Source of the DNA: Paenibacillus_AA sp045062745
GTDB lineage: Bacteria > Bacillota > Bacilli > Paenibacillales > NBRC-103111
DNA: 64,000 nucleotides
NCBI RefSeq assembly: GCF_045062745.1
Contig: NZ_JBJGED010000008.1
Location: forward strand, 124,001-188,000
Direction of reading: 5' to 3'
In this document: in pieces, positions 17,401 to 25,508 of the stretch
Numbering within the stretch: position 1 is the first letter of the stretch
How the letters are laid out: each line of letters begins with the position of its first letter
Notes under the pieces: generated by a model
The model's database searches: none
What the model was told of the DNA's origin: nothing
The model's input: the letters and a program-made list of their open reading frames with translations, nothing else
Made by a program: the position numbers and the translations under genes

Positions 17401-18585
17401 TCAGTTCACAATCGGCTGCTCCACGGCAATATTTCGCTCTATCTCGAAAAGGACTTTCATATAAACTTTACCATTGTCCGACTTTTCATGCAAAAGAATC
17501 TTTTCTCCCCGCAGGACGGCGTCTTGGCCGGCTGCCGCCACCACCTCCGAACGCGCTTGCTCGAGAGCAAGCCGTTCGCCCTCCTCCTGCGTCAGCTGCG
17601 TCTCCTCCAACCGGGACTCCATCACCTTTTCTTTCAACCAGCCGATGGGCAGCACATAGTTGCGCCATTGCACGATTTTACGCTCGCCGTGAACCTCGAA
17701 TTGCTCGAACGGAAGCTTGCCGTACCCCGACACTTGAAGCCCGCGGCTGCCAATCACGAGATAGGAACGGGTTTTGGACTCGCCTGTGTATACTTTTTGC
17801 TTCAAGACGAGAGGGGTTTCCACCGTCGCCTCCTGCCAGACGATTCCCCGGACCGTACCGCGTGCCACGACGATCTGCCGGTTCGCGTCATCGCCGATGA
17901 TGCCGGAGATCAGGACATCCCCTTTTTTGACGTTCGAATTCACCTTGGCCACCGGCTTGCCCGTCTCGGCGAAAATGTGCGTGATCGTCGCATTGTGAGA
18001 CGCCACGAGGTTGCGCGGACTCATAAGAGGCCCCCGATCCGGGCGCGTCGCCTCCACGACCTTGATCTGAACCTTCGTGCCGTGCACCTCCACGCCAACC
18101 CAGGAAACACCCTGCAGCTGCGCGTGGATCGTACGAGCAAGCATGTCCGGCTCCTTCATGCGGAATTTCCATTGGAACCGGTACAGACCTTGCTCCTTCG
18201 CCGCTTGCAAAATATCGCTTTTGGCAACCGAGACGTTGCCCTCCACATCGATCCTCCAGACGAGCGAGGACAGCAAGTACAGGCACACGACGAAGACGGC
18301 GAGCCCGATCGCGAACGTCTTGCGCTTGCCCAGTTTGTCCATCGCAAAAGGAAGCCCGTACCGCGCGGTCACATGAATCTTGGAGCTTGTCTGCCTGAGC
18401 AACGGCCGCAAACGGAAAAAGTCGCGAAGCACCACGAAAAACCGAACCGTATGCTCGTCCGTTCTGCGAATGTCCCACACTACGAACCGCTTTTCGATAA
18501 GCGCATTGAGCAGCCGCTCCAACTGCTCCCCCCGCACGTCCACCGCCACATAACCGCGCATGCGATTCCAAAACGTCGCTTTCAC
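17401..18585 (-). CDS. yqfD: Sporulation protein YqfD
   Basis: A 394-aa YqfD-family protein with an N-terminal cytoplasmic domain, one membrane helix near residues 90-110 (IGLAVFVVCLYLLSSLVW) and a large extracytoplasmic region. The GTG start has AAGGAGGAGG about 9 nt upstream. It forms a pair with yqfC 18 bp upstream. Family members are mother-cell (sigma-E) sporulation genes in B. subtilis, which supports an endospore former. Confidence 0.92.
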   Translation of the reverse strand: MKATFWNRMRGYVAVDVRGEQLERLLNALIEKRFVVWDIRRTDEHTVRFFVVLRDFFRLRPLLRQTSSKIHVTARYGLPFAMDKLGKRKTFAIGLAVFVVCLYLLSSLVWRIDVEGNVSVAKSDILQAAKEQGLYRFQWKFRMKEPDMLARTIHAQLQGVSWVGVEVHGTKVQIKVVEATRPDRGPLMSPRNLVASHNATITHIFAETGKPVAKVNSNVKKGDVLISGIIGDDANRQIVVARGTVRGIVWQEATVETPLVLKQKVYTGESKTRSYLVIGSRGLQVSGYGKLPFEQFEVHGERKIVQWRNYVLPIGWLKEKVMESRLEETQLTQEEGERLALEQARSEVVAAAGQDAVLRGEKILLHEKSDNGKVYMKVLFEIERNIAVEQPIVN

Positions 18586-18603
18586 CGCGCCCGTCCTCCT
18601 CCT

Positions 18604-18885
18604 TCATCTCTCCGAATAGCGAATGTCCGCTATAATGCCCTCTATGAACACTTCCTCCGGCAGGATCGCCCGGATGACGAGCTGCTTGCCCAGCACCTCC
18701 AGCGTCCCTTGGCTCAAATGCAGTTTAAGCTGCTCGCTGGAAAAATGTGCGACCCCGCGATGATTCTCGATGTACAGCTGACGGTTGCCAATCATCGTGA
18801 ACCGGGGGAGGTCGTACACCACATCGTGAGGAAGATCGAGCATTTTGGCCGTCCATTTGCTAAGTCTTTTGTTCAAGCGCAGCAT
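18604..18885 (-). CDS. yqfC: Sporulation protein YqfC
   Basis: A 93-aa YqfC/YabP family protein starting MLRLNKRLSKWTAKMLDLP. Family members are sporulation proteins made in the mother cell. A longer open frame reaches 19014, but the ATG at 18885 has AGGGGGAG upstream and fits the family length. It is co-directional with yqfD. Confidence 0.92.
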   Translation of the reverse strand: MLRLNKRLSKWTAKMLDLPHDVVYDLPRFTMIGNRQLYIENHRGVAHFSSEQLKLHLSQGTLEVLGKQLVIRAILPEEVFIEGIIADIRYSER

Positions 18886-18929
18886 GTATGCCCTTCTCCC
18901 CCTCTTGGCTGTAATGCCCAGCTTTTTAC

Positions 18930-18958
18930 ACCATATGCGGAGAGGACGGCATTTATAA
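18930..18958 (-). promoter_or_regulatory. Candidate sigma-E promoter of yqfCD
   Basis: On the minus strand an ATA-containing -35 (TTATAAA, 18952-18958) lies at the sigma-E spacing from a CATATGGT -10 (18930-18937; consensus CATACAnT). It is about 45 nt upstream of the yqfC start. The -10 match is partial. Confidence 0.45.
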
Positions 18959-18994
18959 CAGCAGCCGGGCCGGGAGCGGCGATTCGGCTGTAAA

Positions 18995-19035
18995 GAGAAA
19001 ACAAGCAGTTCCACCGATAACGTGGAACTGCTTGT
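18995..19035 (-). terminator. Strong rho-independent terminator of the nfeD-floA unit
   Basis: A perfect 14-bp stem (ACAAGCAGTTCCAC with its complement, 8-nt loop) is followed on the minus strand by TTTTCTCTTT. It lies 20 bp past the sugar dehydrogenase stop codon and isolates yqfC from it. Confidence 0.9.
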
Positions 19036-19054
19036 CTTTACGCTAGAGGGCCTT

Positions 19055-20209
19055 TTACGGCCGCAGACGGATTATTCTATCGTCACCCTGCGTCGGATTG
19101 CCCCGGCCGTCGCGGTTGTTCGTCAGCACGTAGAGGGAGCCGTCCGGCCCCTCGGTCACGCTGCGGACCCGGCCCCACTCGCCCTTGTAGAGCTTCTCCA
19201 CCTTCTCGACCTTCGTGGGATCTCCTTCTTTCAGATTCACCTTGAGCAGCTGTTCGCCGCGGAGGTTCGCGACGAGCAGCGAGCCCGCCCACGGGCCCTT
19301 CGTCACGAACGTCATGCCGGAAGGGGCCCAAGTCTCCGTGCCGCTGTGGACGAGCGGAGGGCGCAGTTTGACGTTCGCCGGGACCGGCGTCCCCGGCTTC
19401 GGCACGGTGGCGTCGCCCTCTATGAGCGGCCAGCCGTAATTCGCGCCGGCCTCGATCAGATTGATCTCGTCGTGCGCGGATTGGCCGTGCTCGGAGCTGT
19501 ACAGCTTGCCCGTCTTCGGGTTCCACGCGAGCCCTTGCGGGTTGCGGTGTCCCCAGCTGTACACCGGCGAGCCCGGGAACGGGTTGTCCGCCGGGATCGT
19601 CCCGTCTGGGCCTATCCGCATAATCTTCCCGGCGCGGCTGTTCAGGTCCTGCGACAGCTTGGGGTCCTGGGCGTCGCCGATCGTGAAATACAGCTTCCCG
19701 TCCGGCCCGAAGCGGATTCGGCCTCCGTCGTGGTTCGACTGTCCGGGCATGCCGTCGATCAGCACTTTGTCGATGGCAGCCTTGTTGTCCCGCTCCACGA
19801 GCCGCACGACCCGATTGCGCAGCGCGCCGTTCTCCTCGTATGTATGGTACACATACAAGTAATGGTTGCGCGCGAAGTTCGGGTCGGCCGCGATGCCGAG
19901 AAGCCCGCTCTCCCCCTTGCTCTGGAACGGCCCCGCCGTCCGGAGCGAGAGCACGGGCTCCGCCGCGAGGCGGCCCTGGTCAATGACGCGGATCGTCCCG
20001 GGGCGCTCCGTCAGGAACACGCGCCCGTCCGGGACGAACGCCATGTCCCACGGAACGTCGAGCCCTTGGGCGAACACTTCCGCCCGGTACTCCGTCCCGC
20101 TCTGAACCGGGGCGGCGGTGTCCCGGGACAGCGGACGCTTGCAGCCGCCGCCGAAAACAACGAGCGCCGCAAGCATCACGGCTGCGGCGCTAAGGTGTAA
20201 AGTTCTCAT
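19055..20209 (-). CDS. PQQ-dependent sugar dehydrogenase (GSDH-like) lipoprotein
   Basis: A 384-aa protein with a lipoprotein signal peptide (lipobox Phe-Gly-Gly-Gly-Cys at about residue 23), so it acts outside the membrane. The six-blade propeller signatures of the soluble aldose/sorbosone dehydrogenase family are clear: VPWDMAFVPDGRVFLTERPG, GESGLLGIAADPNF, NHDGGRIRFGPDGKLYFTIGD and SWGHRNPQGLAW. It would oxidise aldose sugars with PQQ or a similar cofactor. It lies between floA and yqfC, a position not occupied in B. subtilis. AGGA is well placed before the ATG. Confidence 0.9.
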   Translation of the reverse strand: MRTLHLSAAAVMLAALVVFGGGCKRPLSRDTAAPVQSGTEYRAEVFAQGLDVPWDMAFVPDGRVFLTERPGTIRVIDQGRLAAEPVLSLRTAGPFQSKGESGLLGIAADPNFARNHYLYVYHTYEENGALRNRVVRLVERDNKAAIDKVLIDGMPGQSNHDGGRIRFGPDGKLYFTIGDAQDPKLSQDLNSRAGKIMRIGPDGTIPADNPFPGSPVYSWGHRNPQGLAWNPKTGKLYSSEHGQSAHDEINLIEAGANYGWPLIEGDATVPKPGTPVPANVKLRPPLVHSGTETWAPSGMTFVTKGPWAGSLLVANLRGEQLLKVNLKEGDPTKVEKVEKLYKGEWGRVRSVTEGPDGSLYVLTNNRDGRGNPTQGDDRIIRLRP

Positions 20210-20215
20210 ACACGA

Positions 20216-20695
20216 TCACTTCCTGTATGAATATGGTTTGCGCGCTCGCGGCGGGCCGAGAATCTCGGCCCACACGACGCCCCGGCGCACCGCGTCCGCA
20301 TCCGCTTCGAGGCGCGCCGCGTCCGCTTGTTCGCGTGCCGCCGGAGCCGGCTCGCTCTTCGCGGCGGCGGCCAGGCTGCCGCGCTCAGCCGGCGCGGCTA
20401 CGAGCGGCTCGCGCACATAGGCGGCCGGGCCGGCGGAGCCGACGCTCATCGCCCGCGGCTGCTCAGCCGCCGGGCGCTCGGCCGCCGCTGTGCGCTCCTC
20501 GTCCCGCGCGCGGCGGCCCGGCAGCCACGTGCCCGGCTCGCGGTCGTCCGGCCCGCCGCCGAACGTCGGCATGCGCGATGTGCGCGTCCGCCCAGGCTTG
20601 CGCCCGGCCTTCGATCGCTGCCGCATCGTGAGCAGGAAGCCGACGATGACGATAACCCAGTAGATGTTGCTCAAGAGAAACTCCAGTATTCGCAT
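20216..20695 (-). CDS. Membrane-anchored low-complexity protein downstream of floA
   Basis: A 159-aa protein with one N-terminal membrane helix (FLLSNIYWVIVIVGFLL), a basic stretch (RQRSKAGRKPGRTRTSR), an Ala/Arg/Glu-rich disordered middle and a more conserved-looking C-terminus (RRGVVWAEILGPPRARKPYS). GGAGG lies 7 nt before the ATG. No named family was recognised. Its position right after floA suggests a link to flotillin microdomains, which is only inference. Confidence 0.75.
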   Translation of the reverse strand: MRILEFLLSNIYWVIVIVGFLLTMRQRSKAGRKPGRTRTSRMPTFGGGPDDREPGTWLPGRRARDEERTAAAERPAAEQPRAMSVGSAGPAAYVREPLVAAPAERGSLAAAAKSEPAPAAREQADAARLEADADAVRRGVVWAEILGPPRARKPYSYRK

Positions 20696-20743
20696 GGTCC
20701 CGCCTCCTCCCCGGACTTTGCCTCCAGTCCCGATCGGCTCATT

Positions 20744-21724
20744 CTACTCGTTCTTGTCCGTCGGAGTCGTCTTGCCGATCGACGAGCGCATCTGGGTGTC
20801 GGCCTCAATGTTGCGCAGGTTCATGTAATCCATGACGCCCATCTTGCCTTCGCGCAGTGCTTCCGCCATCGCCAGCGGCACCTGCGATTCCGACTCGACG
20901 ACGCGGGCGCGCATCTCGACGACCTTCGCCTTCATCTCCTGCTCCTGGGCGACGGCCATGGCCCGGCGCTCCTCGGCCTTCGCCTGGGCGATCCGCTTGT
21001 CGGCTTCCGCCTGCTCCGTCTGCAGGTGGGCGCCGATGTTCTTGCCGACATCCACGTCCGCGATATCGATGGATAGAATCTCGAACGCCGTACCGGCGTC
21101 CAACCCTTTGCCGAGCACGGTCTTCGAGATCATGTCCGGATTCTCCAGCACGTTCTTGTGCGATTCGGACGAGCCGACGGTCGTGACGATCCCCTCGCCG
21201 ACACGGGCGATGATCGTTTCTTCTCCCGCGCCCCCGACGAGCCGGTCGATGTTCGCCCGCACCGTCACCCGGGCCCGGACCTTCACTTCGATTCCGTCCT
21301 TCGCCACGGCGGCGACGACCGGCGTCTCGATCACTTTCGGGTTGACGCTCATCTGCACGGCCATGAGCACGTCGCGGCCGGCCAAGTCAATGGCCGCCGC
21401 CCGCTCGAAGCCCAGCGGGATGTTCGCCCGTTGGGCCGCGATGAGCGCGTTCACGACCCGGTCGACGTTGCCGCCGGCCAAGTAGTGGCTTTCCAGCTGG
21501 TTGATCGTTAGGCCCAGTCCGGCCTTGTGCGCCTTAATGAGCGGATTGACGATCCGGCTCGGAATCACGCGGCGCAGCCGCATGGCCACTAGCGTGAAAA
21601 TCCCTACGCGCACCCCTGACGCCAAGGCGGAAATCCAGAGCATGACAGGGACAAAGCTTAAAAATACCGACAATACGATAATCGCAAGCGCGATAATTAA
21701 CAACAAGGTAATCGTAGGATCCAT
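20744..21724 (-). CDS. floA: Flotillin-like protein FloA
   Basis: A 326-aa bacterial flotillin organising functional membrane microdomains. An N-terminal membrane-inserted helix (ITLLLIIALAIIVLSVFLSF) is followed by the SPFH/PHB-like domain and a Glu/Ala coiled-coil (about 225-300). The ATG at 21724 has GAGGAGG upstream; a TTG seven codons earlier is inside that site. It follows nfeD, the usual partner. Confidence 0.96.
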   Translation of the reverse strand: MDPTITLLLIIALAIIVLSVFLSFVPVMLWISALASGVRVGIFTLVAMRLRRVIPSRIVNPLIKAHKAGLGLTINQLESHYLAGGNVDRVVNALIAAQRANIPLGFERAAAIDLAGRDVLMAVQMSVNPKVIETPVVAAVAKDGIEVKVRARVTVRANIDRLVGGAGEETIIARVGEGIVTTVGSSESHKNVLENPDMISKTVLGKGLDAGTAFEILSIDIADVDVGKNIGAHLQTEQAEADKRIAQAKAEERRAMAVAQEQEMKAKVVEMRARVVESESQVPLAMAEALREGKMGVMDYMNLRNIEADTQMRSSIGKTTPTDKNE

Positions 21725-21758
21725 CTGTTCGAAACTCCTCCTCAAACTATAGTATTGC

Positions 21759-23153
21759 CTAAAGTTCCGCTGCCGGCTTCACGACAACGCGTACGCCCTC
21801 GACTTTTACGACGCGGATGCGAGTATTCACGGGGATGAACTCCCCCTCGGTCACCACATCGACTCGCTCGCCCCCCAGCTCCGCCGTACCGGCAGGCCGG
21901 AGCGGCGTTACGGTGATGCCTTCGGCGCCGAGCCAATGCTCCTTGGACGATTGCGATACGTAGCCCTGCTCGGTCGTAAGCGAGTCCTTCAGGATGAACC
22001 GGTTCCAGATGCCGCGATGCTTGAACACCCGGATGAATACCGCCACGACGATCACCGCCAGCACGAACGCGATGCCAAGCGAGAGCAGTGCATTTTGCGT
22101 ATCGAACGCCGCCATAACCACACCGCTAATAATCGAGACAATGCCGATGATACCTAACACGCCGAAGCTGGGCACGAACATTTCCACGACCAGCAGGACG
22201 ATTCCAATGACGAACAGAATCACATCCTCACCCCCCGCGAAGCCGGCCACATAGTGGCCGAAGAAATACAACCCGAACCCGGCGATCCCAAGCAGCCCCG
22301 GCAGGCCGAAGCCCGGAATGAACAGCTCGATGAGGACGCCGGCAATGCCGATCAAGAGCAAAACGGTCGCCGTCGCCGGATGCACGAGGAACCGCGCCAG
22401 CTTCTCGAAAAACGTCGGTTCGAAACGGAGAATCTCGGGATCCTGCACCCCGGCCCGGGCGATCGCGTCGTTCAAGTCCGACGTCACTTGCTCCGCGTAT
22501 CCGACCTTAAGCGCTTCCTCCGCCGTCAAGGAGACGATCTCGCCCTTGGCCGACGTCCGCTGCAGCTCCGGCATCTCCACTACAAGGTTCTTGTCGACCA
22601 TCCCTTCGGCAATCTTAGGATTGCGCCCTCTCAGCTCCGCGGCAGCCCGCATCTCGCTCGCCCAGTGGGAGACGATCTTGGCCGACTCCACCTCTTTGCC
22701 GCTGCCGTCCACGACCGCCGCCGCCCCGATCGAGCTGCCCGGTTCCATGACGATCCGGTTCGCGTTCAGCGCGATGTAGCTGCCGGCCGATACTGCCCGG
22801 CCATGGACGAAGGCCAGCGTCTCGACCGGACTTTGCCGGATGAGCCGCCCGATCTCCTCCGCGGAGTCGACCCGGCCGCCCAATGTGTCGATGTCGAGCA
22901 CGATCAGCCTCGCCTTCGCCTCCTCCGCGTCGCGAAACGCCCGTTCCAGGAAGCTCTGCAAGCCGCTCTCCACCGTTTGCTTCACGGGAACGACGTAGAC
23001 GAGCCTGCCGCCGGATTTGGACGCGTCTGCCGCAGGTGCCTGCGGGGCCGCAACATCCGCGAACGCGGGAAGCGTTCCCATCAGTACGAGCCATATGGCA
23101 ATTCCTACGCCCATCCACCGTCCGATCAACTGACGGACCGGTCTCATACGCAT
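21759..23153 (-). CDS. yqeZ: NfeD-type membrane-bound serine protease (YqeZ)
   Basis: A 464-aa protein: signal peptide, ClpP-class (SppA-like) serine protease domain with the nucleophile region GRAVSAGSYIALNA, four or five membrane helices (about 250-385) and a C-terminal NfeD OB-fold domain (about 400-464). Long NfeD proteins act with flotillins. AGGAGG lies 6 nt before the ATG, and a sigma-W-type promoter is just upstream, so envelope-stress induction with floA is expected. Confidence 0.95.
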   Translation of the reverse strand: MRMRPVRQLIGRWMGVGIAIWLVLMGTLPAFADVAAPQAPAADASKSGGRLVYVVPVKQTVESGLQSFLERAFRDAEEAKARLIVLDIDTLGGRVDSAEEIGRLIRQSPVETLAFVHGRAVSAGSYIALNANRIVMEPGSSIGAAAVVDGSGKEVESAKIVSHWASEMRAAAELRGRNPKIAEGMVDKNLVVEMPELQRTSAKGEIVSLTAEEALKVGYAEQVTSDLNDAIARAGVQDPEILRFEPTFFEKLARFLVHPATATVLLLIGIAGVLIELFIPGFGLPGLLGIAGFGLYFFGHYVAGFAGGEDVILFVIGIVLLVVEMFVPSFGVLGIIGIVSIISGVVMAAFDTQNALLSLGIAFVLAVIVVAVFIRVFKHRGIWNRFILKDSLTTEQGYVSQSSKEHWLGAEGITVTPLRPAGTAELGGERVDVVTEGEFIPVNTRIRVVKVEGVRVVVKPAAEL

Positions 23154-23188
23154 GCCACTCCTCCTTTATGACCTCTCTATGTAAGGTA

Positions 23189-23214
23189 TTACGTGAACGG
23201 GGAAGAAATGTTTC
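23189..23214 (-). promoter_or_regulatory. Sigma-W-type promoter of yqeZ-floA
   Basis: On the minus strand TGAAAC (23209-23214), exactly 16 nt, then CGTA (23189-23192). This equals the published B. subtilis sigma-W consensus TGAAAC-N16-CGTA, and yqeZ-floA is a sigma-W operon there. It lies 36 bp before the start codon. Confidence 0.85.
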
Positions 23215-23330
23215 AATTGAGAAGACACCCTGGAGGTTCGAGTATCCGCAATCAAGCCACGTTGTTATCGCAGCTTTACTTGCATGTCCATCATTCTTGA
23301 GCTTCGCTCAAAGAGTATCCATTCTTGTTC

Positions 23331-23359
23331 AAAAAGGGCTGCCGCTTTCGCGACAGCCC
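23331..23359 (-). terminator. Rho-independent terminator of rpsU-yqeY
   Basis: On the minus strand a GGGCTGTCGCG/CGGCAGCCC-type stem is followed by TTTTT, about 30 nt past the yqeY stop codon. Confidence 0.85.
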
Positions 23360-23391
23360 CCTTGTTACCATTCATAGGCTTTATTGCTTGT

Positions 23392-23835
23392 TTAGCTGAG
23401 CAGCTTTTGAACCGCTTGGTTCACCAGCTTGCCGTCGGCACGGCCCTTGACCTTGGGCATCAGAGCAGCCATGACTTTTCCGATCTCCGCTTTGGAAGAA
23501 GCACCCGTCTCCTGGATGGTCTGTTGTACGATGACATTGATCTCTTCTTCGGTTAATTGCTGCGGCAAATAGGCGGTAATGATGTCAATTTCCTGCTTCA
23601 GATTATCGACCAAGTCCTCTCGGCCGGCCTTTTGAAATTCTTGGAGGGAGTCTTTGCGTTGTTTAACCTCACGACTGAGAATATCAAGCACTTCATTGTC
23701 ATCAAGCGTTCTCTTCATATCTATCTCAACATTCTTAATCGCCGATCGAACCATGCGGATGACGGAGAGTTTGAACTTGTCCTGATTTCTCATCGATTGC
23801 TTCATATCTTCGTTCAATCGTTCGCTTAAGCTCAT
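23392..23835 (-). CDS. yqeY: GatB/YqeY domain protein
   Basis: A 147-aa protein of the YqeY family, related to the tail domain of the GatB amidotransferase subunit. It begins MSLSERLNEDMKQSMRNQDK and has the conserved GKVMAALMPKVKGRADGKLV near the end. Its function is unknown, with a proposed tRNA link. AGGAGG precedes the ATG, and it is co-transcribed with rpsU 15 bp upstream. Confidence 0.95.
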   Translation of the reverse strand: MSLSERLNEDMKQSMRNQDKFKLSVIRMVRSAIKNVEIDMKRTLDDNEVLDILSREVKQRKDSLQEFQKAGREDLVDNLKQEIDIITAYLPQQLTEEEINVIVQQTIQETGASSKAEIGKVMAALMPKVKGRADGKLVNQAVQKLLS

Positions 23836-23850
23836 TCCAAAAAAATCCTC

Positions 23851-24024
23851 CTAGAACTTTCTCTTGCGAGCAGCCTCCGACTTCTTCTTGCGCTTAACGC
23901 TAGGCTTCTCATAGTGCTTGCGCTTCTTAACCTCAGCCAGGACGCCGTCCTTAGCGATGGAACGCTTAAAGCGACGAAGTGCAGCATCGATCGTTTCATT
24001 TTTGCGAACACGAGTTTCAGACAC
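23851..24024 (-). CDS. rpsU: 30S ribosomal protein bS21
   Basis: A 57-aa protein found by hand translation: SETRVRKNETIDAALRRFKR at the start and a Lys/Arg-rich end (KRKKKSEAARKRKF). It starts with GTG behind GGAGGGAGGG. The position before yqeY is conserved. Confidence 0.97.
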   Translation of the reverse strand: MSETRVRKNETIDAALRRFKRSIAKDGVLAEVKKRKHYEKPSVKRKKKSEAARKRKF

Positions 24025-24085
24025 TAGTTTTTCCCTCCCTCCGAACAGACCGTCCCAAAAACCCAGAACACGGTTATCAAACTAC

Positions 24086-24115
24086 ATTATATAGGAAACG
24101 GAATTAGGGTGTCAA
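24086..24115 (-). promoter_or_regulatory. Sigma-A promoter of rpsU-yqeY
   Basis: Perfect TTGACA (24110-24115) and TATAAT (24086-24091) with an 18-bp spacer on the minus strand, about 60 bp before the rpsU start. Confidence 0.9.
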
Positions 24116-24175
24116 CCTGACGCCCCAACCTTATTTTCCCGAAGCTATTCCCGTTCCGGGCGATGGCCTTCGGCC

Positions 24176-24529
24176 CTAGGGGTGCTTGACGTTCAGCCCG
24201 CCCAGCTTCTCTCCGCCGAGCAAGTGCACGTGCAGATGGTACACCACTTGTCCCCCGTCCGGACCGCAATTGTTGATCAGCCGATACCCGCCTTCCGCCA
24301 CACCGAGCTCGCGTGCGATCGCGGGAGCGGCCAGCAGCACTTCGCCCAGCACCTCGCGGTCTTCAGGCTGCATCTCGTTCGCAGAGGCGATATGCTTCTT
24401 CGGGATGATCAGCACATGAACGGGAGCGGCCGGTTGAATATCGTGAAAGGCCAGCACATGCTCGTTCTCGAACACTTGGCGGGAAGGGATCTCTCCGCGT
24501 ACGATTTTGCAAAAGATACAATCCGTCAT
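24176..24529 (-). CDS. Histidine triad (HIT/HinT) nucleotide-binding protein
   Basis: A 117-aa HinT-type nucleoside phosphoramidase. It starts MTDCIFCKIVRGEIPS and ends with the triad HLHVHLLGG. The ATG at 24529 has AGGAG upstream; the longer open frame above it is an out-of-frame read through the neighbouring gene. It follows the unknown gene at 24562 by 32 bp and may share its transcript. Confidence 0.95.
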   Translation of the reverse strand: MTDCIFCKIVRGEIPSRQVFENEHVLAFHDIQPAAPVHVLIIPKKHIASANEMQPEDREVLGEVLLAAPAIARELGVAEGGYRLINNCGPDGGQVVYHLHVHLLGGEKLGGLNVKHP

Positions 24530-24561
24530 CTTCAACAACCGCTCCTTACTTATTATAGGGT

Positions 24562-25332
24562 CTAGAACAGGCGCAACAAGACGTTGGACATAAACTCCAT
24601 CTCGAGCTTCTCCGTCATGAAGTCGGACGCCATCTTCTGCTGCTTGTTCAGCAGCGCCTCGTTCCCGGGATCTTGCTGCAGCTGATGCTCGGTCGTAATG
24701 AGCATATCGCGGAGCCAGAGCAATTCCTCCTGCTGCTCCTGAATCGTCTTCAGCAGCTTCTCGATCTCCTCGGCTTCGAGGATGAACTCGACCAAGTAAT
24801 TGTAGCTTTGGGCGAAGAACTGCTCGCCGGCGTAATAAGGCTCTTCCGCATAGTTGGCTTGCAAGTATTGCTGCAGCGCCATCCCGATGAAGTGAGCGAC
24901 CGTATCCGGGCGGCAATTCAGCTTCAGGTAGCGGAGGAAGCCTTGCGGCGTACGCTCGTCCTTATTGCTCAGGTCGGGCTCCCGCTCGTACGTCTCCTTG
25001 AAAATATGGATGAGCAGCTTAAGCTCCGTACCTAAGTAAATGTTATGCACGATCAGCTCGCGCAAGTCGTCGACAAGCCCTTCGATCTGTTCGAGCGTTT
25101 CGGAATAATGCACGATTTGACGGTGCAGCAGCTGCTTGTAATTGAGCATTTCTTCATACTCGGCTTCGCTCTCGACTTTGGAGACGAGCCCGAACAAGCT
25201 GCGTTTCAAAATGACAACGTTGTCGTCGTCGGCAAACAGCGGATTGCCGATCAATTGCTCATCTTCTCTCATGAAGCGGTCGACGAGGATGCTGATATCT
25301 TCGATCGTGTTGTATTTGGCGTTAGCTGACAT
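24562..25332 (-). CDS. Hypothetical protein, acidic and helical
   Basis: A 256-aa cytoplasmic protein with no signal peptide or membrane helix. It is rich in Glu, Leu and Gln and probably largely alpha-helical, with likely coiled-coil segments around residues 70-100 and 185-235 (EAEEIEKLLKTIQEQQEELL). I recognise no family. GGAGGG lies a little far (14 nt) from the ATG. It is divergent from the TetR-flavoprotein gene and upstream of hinT. Confidence 0.75.
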   Translation of the reverse strand: MSANAKYNTIEDISILVDRFMREDEQLIGNPLFADDDNVVILKRSLFGLVSKVESEAEYEEMLNYKQLLHRQIVHYSETLEQIEGLVDDLRELIVHNIYLGTELKLLIHIFKETYEREPDLSNKDERTPQGFLRYLKLNCRPDTVAHFIGMALQQYLQANYAEEPYYAGEQFFAQSYNYLVEFILEAEEIEKLLKTIQEQQEELLWLRDMLITTEHQLQQDPGNEALLNKQQKMASDFMTEKLEMEFMSNVLLRLF

Positions 25333-25447
25333 GGAAATGAGGAACTCCCTCCAGACAAAATTAAAAGACCTTTTATCATCATAACAGAAATGGGACGCGC
25401 TTGCAGGAAATGTTGCCGGATGGCAGGATGTTAGGGCAATTCCATTA

Positions 25448-25476
25448 TAGACCGCCGGTCTAATTTGAAGTACAAT
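25448..25476 (+). promoter_or_regulatory. Promoter and palindromic operator of the TetR-flavoprotein gene
   Basis: A perfect 15-nt palindrome TAGACCG-C-CGGTCTA (25448-25462) overlaps a -35-like TAGACC, with a 17-bp spacer to TACAAT (25471-25476). A dyad on the -35 directly before a TetR gene is the standard layout for autorepression. Binding by this TetR is inferred. Confidence 0.65.
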
Positions 25477-25508
25477 GATCGTATATTGTGACAGAGGAGT
25501 GAAGCCGA

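Noticed and set aside
17488..18993. 501-codon plus-strand frame opposite yqfD/yqfC
   Set aside because: Antisense shadow with no recognisable domain or ribosome-binding site.
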